DNA of 40,574 nt, from positions 1 through 40,574 of the forward strand of contig CATZMG010000009.1 in assembly GCA_958421655.1 (NCBI GenBank), given 5' to 3'. The DNA comes from an uncultured Collinsella sp. GTDB lineage: Bacteria > Actinomycetota > Coriobacteriia > Coriobacteriales > Coriobacteriaceae. The position numbers and the translations under genes are program-made. This document shows positions 38,542 through 40,574 of this stretch, in pieces; positions within the stretch are counted from its first letter, which is position 1, and the number at the start of each line of letters is the position of its first letter. The notes beneath the pieces were generated by a model. It was not told the origin of the DNA and ran no database searches. It saw only the letters and a list, made by a program, of their open reading frames with translations.

Positions 38542-39429
38542 GTGGTTGATGGGAATGCTCGCTCTGAGCTTCTTTCTGCTGATTGGAATCAGGAGTGGAT
38601 GCGTCTGCAAGCTGATCGGCGGCGGGCTGATGATTCTTTTGAATGGGATAAGCGGGCTCGGCATTTTCGGCCGCTTGAGACTGCTCCGTATGCCCGAGAT
38701 TTTATAAAGCTATTGGCGCTTGAGCCCCGCGAGTCGGTGCTGGATATGGGGTGTGGGGCTGGGTCGATTGCTATTCCGCTTGCTCAGGCCGGGCATCCTG
38801 TGATTGCGGCTGACTTCTCCCCCGCCATGTTGGGCACCCTTGATGCTGGCATTGAGTACTATGGGCTCGAAGACCTGATTACGCCGCTTGAGCTTGCTTG
38901 GGATGATGACTGGGATTTGGTTGGACCAGTCGCGAAAGCGGTAGATGTTGCCTTTGCCAGTCGCTCTGTCACCACGACCAACCTAAAAGGCGCGCTTGCC
39001 AAGCTTGATCGTACGGCTCGTCGGCGTTGTGCTGTCACGATGGTCGCCAACTCCAGCCCGCGCTATGACCTGCACCTGATGAACGCTATCGGCGCCTCGG
39101 TTACCTGCAGTAATGGCTTTGTGTACGCCTTCAACATCCTCATTCAAATGGGCGCCCTGCCGCAGGTTACGTACTTTGAATCGCCTCGTCGCGATACCTT
39201 CGATAGTCTTGAGGCAGGCGTGGCGGACTTTTCCCGTATGCTCGAACATGGCAACGAGGATAAGATCGACCGCCTGCGCGACTACATCGCTCGACACATG
39301 ATTGAGAACCCCCATGCCGGTGAGCCGGGCTCCAAGGGCGTGCCGCAGGGGCGCTATATGCTCGATCATGTCCGCAAGGTTCGTTGGGCGTTTATTGCAT
39401 GGGAGCCGGTCTCTGCGCCCAGCTCATAG
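38542..39429 (+). CDS. Class I SAM-dependent methyltransferase
   Basis: A 295-residue methyltransferase. Motif I is VLDMGCGAGSIAIPLAQAG at ~70-88, motif II VIAADFSPAML follows, and later motifs are VDVAFASRSVTTTNLKGAL. The substrate is unknown. I take the GTG at 38542 because AGGAGG lies seven bases before it; the open frame to 38482 would add a hydrophobic stretch (LVAALLLGGVAFLLLGGW) without a ribosome site. The first ~100 codons end often in T or G (gct, ctt, gat, tct), the rest mostly in C, an abrupt change within one gene. It follows the large palindrome. Confidence 0.82.
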   Translation: MVDGNARSELLSADWNQEWMRLQADRRRADDSFEWDKRARHFRPLETAPYARDFIKLLALEPRESVLDMGCGAGSIAIPLAQAGHPVIAADFSPAMLGTLDAGIEYYGLEDLITPLELAWDDDWDLVGPVAKAVDVAFASRSVTTTNLKGALAKLDRTARRRCAVTMVANSSPRYDLHLMNAIGASVTCSNGFVYAFNILIQMGALPQVTYFESPRRDTFDSLEAGVADFSRMLEHGNEDKIDRLRDYIARHMIENPHAGEPGSKGVPQGRYMLDHVRKVRWAFIAWEPVSAPSS

Positions 39430-39546
39430 CCTGTTCGCAGCCCGCACCGCCCACTCACTCGGCATCCGCATTCTTTTTGAACTGGGCAAACGCGCTCCAC
39501 ACCGCGCCGTTCCTGCGCTATCGTGGGACAGCTCACGTAGATTAAG

Positions 39547-39561
39547 GCCCCGTCGCGGGGC
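39547..39561 (+). other. Small GC hairpin in the yhbY leader
   Basis: GCCCCG (39547-39552) and CGGGGC (39556-39561) pair around a TCG triloop, 26 nt before the yhbY start. No T-run. The rest of the 158-bp gap 39430-39587 shows nothing clear. Confidence 0.4.
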
Positions 39562-39587
39562 GCCCCATACATAGAAAGCGAGAACCC

Positions 39588-39887
39588 ATGGCACTGACAG
39601 GAGCCCAGGTCAAGCAGCTTCGCAGCATGGCCCATCACCTCAACCCCGCCATCATCATCGGCAAGTCCGATGTCAACGAGGGCACCGTCGAGCAGACGGT
39701 CGCCTACCTGGAGAAGCACGAGCTCGTTAAGTGCTCCGTGCTCGATGGCTCCAGTCTTTCCGCCCGCGAGGCCGCTGAAGAGCTCGCTGAGCGTTGCCAC
39801 GCCGAGGTCGTCCAGGTCATCGGCCGCAAGTTCTCGCTGTATCGCGAGTCCTCGCGCAAGGACATCGAGAAGATCAAGCTCGTCTAA
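39588..39887 (+). CDS. yhbY: YhbY/CRM-domain RNA-binding protein
   Basis: A 99-residue ribosome-associated protein made of one CRM domain, thought to help assemble the 50S subunit. The start MALTGAQVKQLRSMAHHLNP, then IIIGKSDVNEGTVEQ and the final VVQVIGRKFSLYRESS are family motifs; the usual GxxG is GKSD here. The start has GAAAGCGAGAACCC upstream. A strong terminator follows. Confidence 0.93.
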   Translation: MALTGAQVKQLRSMAHHLNPAIIIGKSDVNEGTVEQTVAYLEKHELVKCSVLDGSSLSAREAAEELAERCHAEVVQVIGRKFSLYRESSRKDIEKIKLV

Positions 39888-39924
39888 GAGCCAATGATCC
39901 GGCGAGCCAACACATAGCAAGCTT

Positions 39925-39958
39925 ACGGGTGCCCAAGTACTTCGGGCGCCCGTTTTTT
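39925..39958 (+). terminator. yhbY terminator
   Basis: ACGGGTGCCC (39925-39934) pairs with GGGCGCCCGT (39944-39953) with one wobble, followed by TTTTTT. It reaches the stop codon of the convergent gene. Confidence 0.9.
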
Positions 39959-40574
39959 ATCGCTCGACCAGCACGCGATTGAGCCGCCCCTCCACCAAGC
40001 GCTCGTATAGATGCCGCGTCTCGGGCTCGGGTACGCCATTGACCTGTTCCCTCAGATGGTGCATATGCCCGCTGTATAGCTCGACGATATCGCGCCGCCG
40101 CCCCGCCGCACTGTAGACGCGCATGGCGCAGCGCACCATATCCTCACGCGCCGTTTCCTGCCGAAGCCCCGACTCTGCCAGCCAGATCGCCGACTGCAGA
40201 TCGCTTTCTTCTAGAGCGGCATTTGCTCCCTTAATCATGCAATCGATGTACTTTGACTGCATAATGCGTCGCATACGCAAAAAGTAGGTGGGATTACAGC
40301 CATTGGGAACATACAGCGGTCCGGCATAAAGCTGCTCAATCTTAAGGCACAACTCGACCAAATGGGGCCCGCGCGCACCCGTGCGATTTCCCAAAACCTC
40401 GCGGCTTATCTGGTCAAACAGCCGCACATCGGTCTTGACATAGTCGCCGTTGAGTCCAATGCATTCATTTTGGATGAGCACACACGACTTGCCATCCGGC
40501 GTCGGTCCCAAAGCCGACCGCAAGCGCGATATCGTCGAGTACAGGTTGTTGCGGGCGCTATTGAACTCGGCATG
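39957..40574 (-). CDS. SARP/BTAD-type transcriptional regulator, C-terminal part (5' end outside window)
   Basis: The frame is open to the right edge. The visible N-terminal part EFNSARNNLYSTISRLRSAL matches the recognition helix and wing of an OmpR-type DNA-binding domain as in SARP activators. What follows (LFDQISREVL, LCLKIEQLYAGPLYVPN, then AIWLAESGLRQETAREDMVR and HHLREQVNGVPEPETRHLYERL) is a helical bacterial transcriptional activation (BTAD) domain. At least 205 residues are present. Any N-terminal ATPase or receiver domain would be outside. It ends just at the yhbY terminator. Targets unknown. Confidence 0.8.
   Translation of the reverse strand, partial: HAEFNSARNNLYSTISRLRSALGPTPDGKSCVLIQNECIGLNGDYVKTDVRLFDQISREVLGNRTGARGPHLVELCLKIEQLYAGPLYVPNGCNPTYFLRMRRIMQSKYIDCMIKGANAALEESDLQSAIWLAESGLRQETAREDMVRCAMRVYSAAGRRRDIVELYSGHMHHLREQVNGVPEPETRHLYERLVEGRLNRVLVER

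Noticed and set aside
1..40574. CRISPR arrays, rRNA genes, complete insertion sequences
   Set aside because: None seen: no regularly spaced direct repeats, no rRNA-like stretch and no intact transposase.

Overview
The window looks like a chromosomal segment of a gut actinobacterium of the class Coriobacteriia, most likely Collinsella or a close relative. The evidence is a high G+C content with C/G-ending codons, a PTS-rich fermentative gene set, a type III glutamine synthetase, a GTG start on ychF with a strong Shine-Dalgarno, and a fused MurT-GatD ligase/amidotransferase. This assignment is made from gene content and sequence style only; no database was searched.

Layout. Positions 1-8660 look like accessory DNA lying against the 3' end of guaA. 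They hold the tail of a TcmP/leucine-carboxyl-type methyltransferase, then a sugar locus on the minus strand: a LevR-like regulator, a mannose-family PTS (EIIB, EIIC, EIID, EIIA), a GH172 (DUF2961) glycosidase and a ROK sugar kinase. Broken gene pieces follow at 8100-8580. Positions 8723-13791 hold guaA, an L-asparaginase, a small XRE repressor divergent from a HAD-like remnant protein across a 24-bp perfect palindrome, a DUF1648 membrane protein and ychF. Positions 13919-19231 form a second sugar locus: a GH4 6-phospho-glycosidase, an alpha-glucoside-type EIICB, a divergent zinc dehydrogenase and a GntR/UTRA regulator, with the same 14-bp operator in opposite orientations at both promoters. 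Positions 19363-24351 carry a polyferredoxin, two GldA-type dehydrogenases and an iron alcohol dehydrogenase, the last three being group III-type alcohol dehydrogenases. Positions 24852-29194 carry two translationally coupled, mutually related helical proteins followed by the MurT-GatD fusion.

Positions 29200-29990 are rich in repeats around tRNA-Glu: two 80-bp-spaced hairpins and a roughly 230-bp element with 39-bp imperfect terminal inverted repeats. Type III glutamine synthetase (glnN) follows, with a GlnR-like inverted site upstream. Then comes a methionine operon, metF, a stand-alone B12-dependent methionine synthase activation protein, and a short metH. After that are a PFL/DUF711 protein, a 134-bp element with perfect 32-bp inverted arms, a SAM methyltransferase, a YhbY RNA-binding protein and the C-terminal part of a SARP/BTAD-type regulator that leaves the window.

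How the genes work together. Two PTS loci import and phosphorylate oligosaccharides that are then cleaved inside the cell (GH172 with a kinase; GH4 with a dehydrogenase), each with its own regulator. The metF-activase-metH operon makes methionine using cobalamin and distributes over two polypeptides what is one protein in enterobacteria. MurT-GatD amidates lipid II. The strongest candidates for something new are the LevR-like regulator whose AAA+ domain has lost the sigma-54 contact loop and Walker B acids, the GH172 PTS locus it sits beside, the MurT-GatD fusion with its two unknown partners, and the unexplained palindromic elements at 29671-29899 and 38242-38375.
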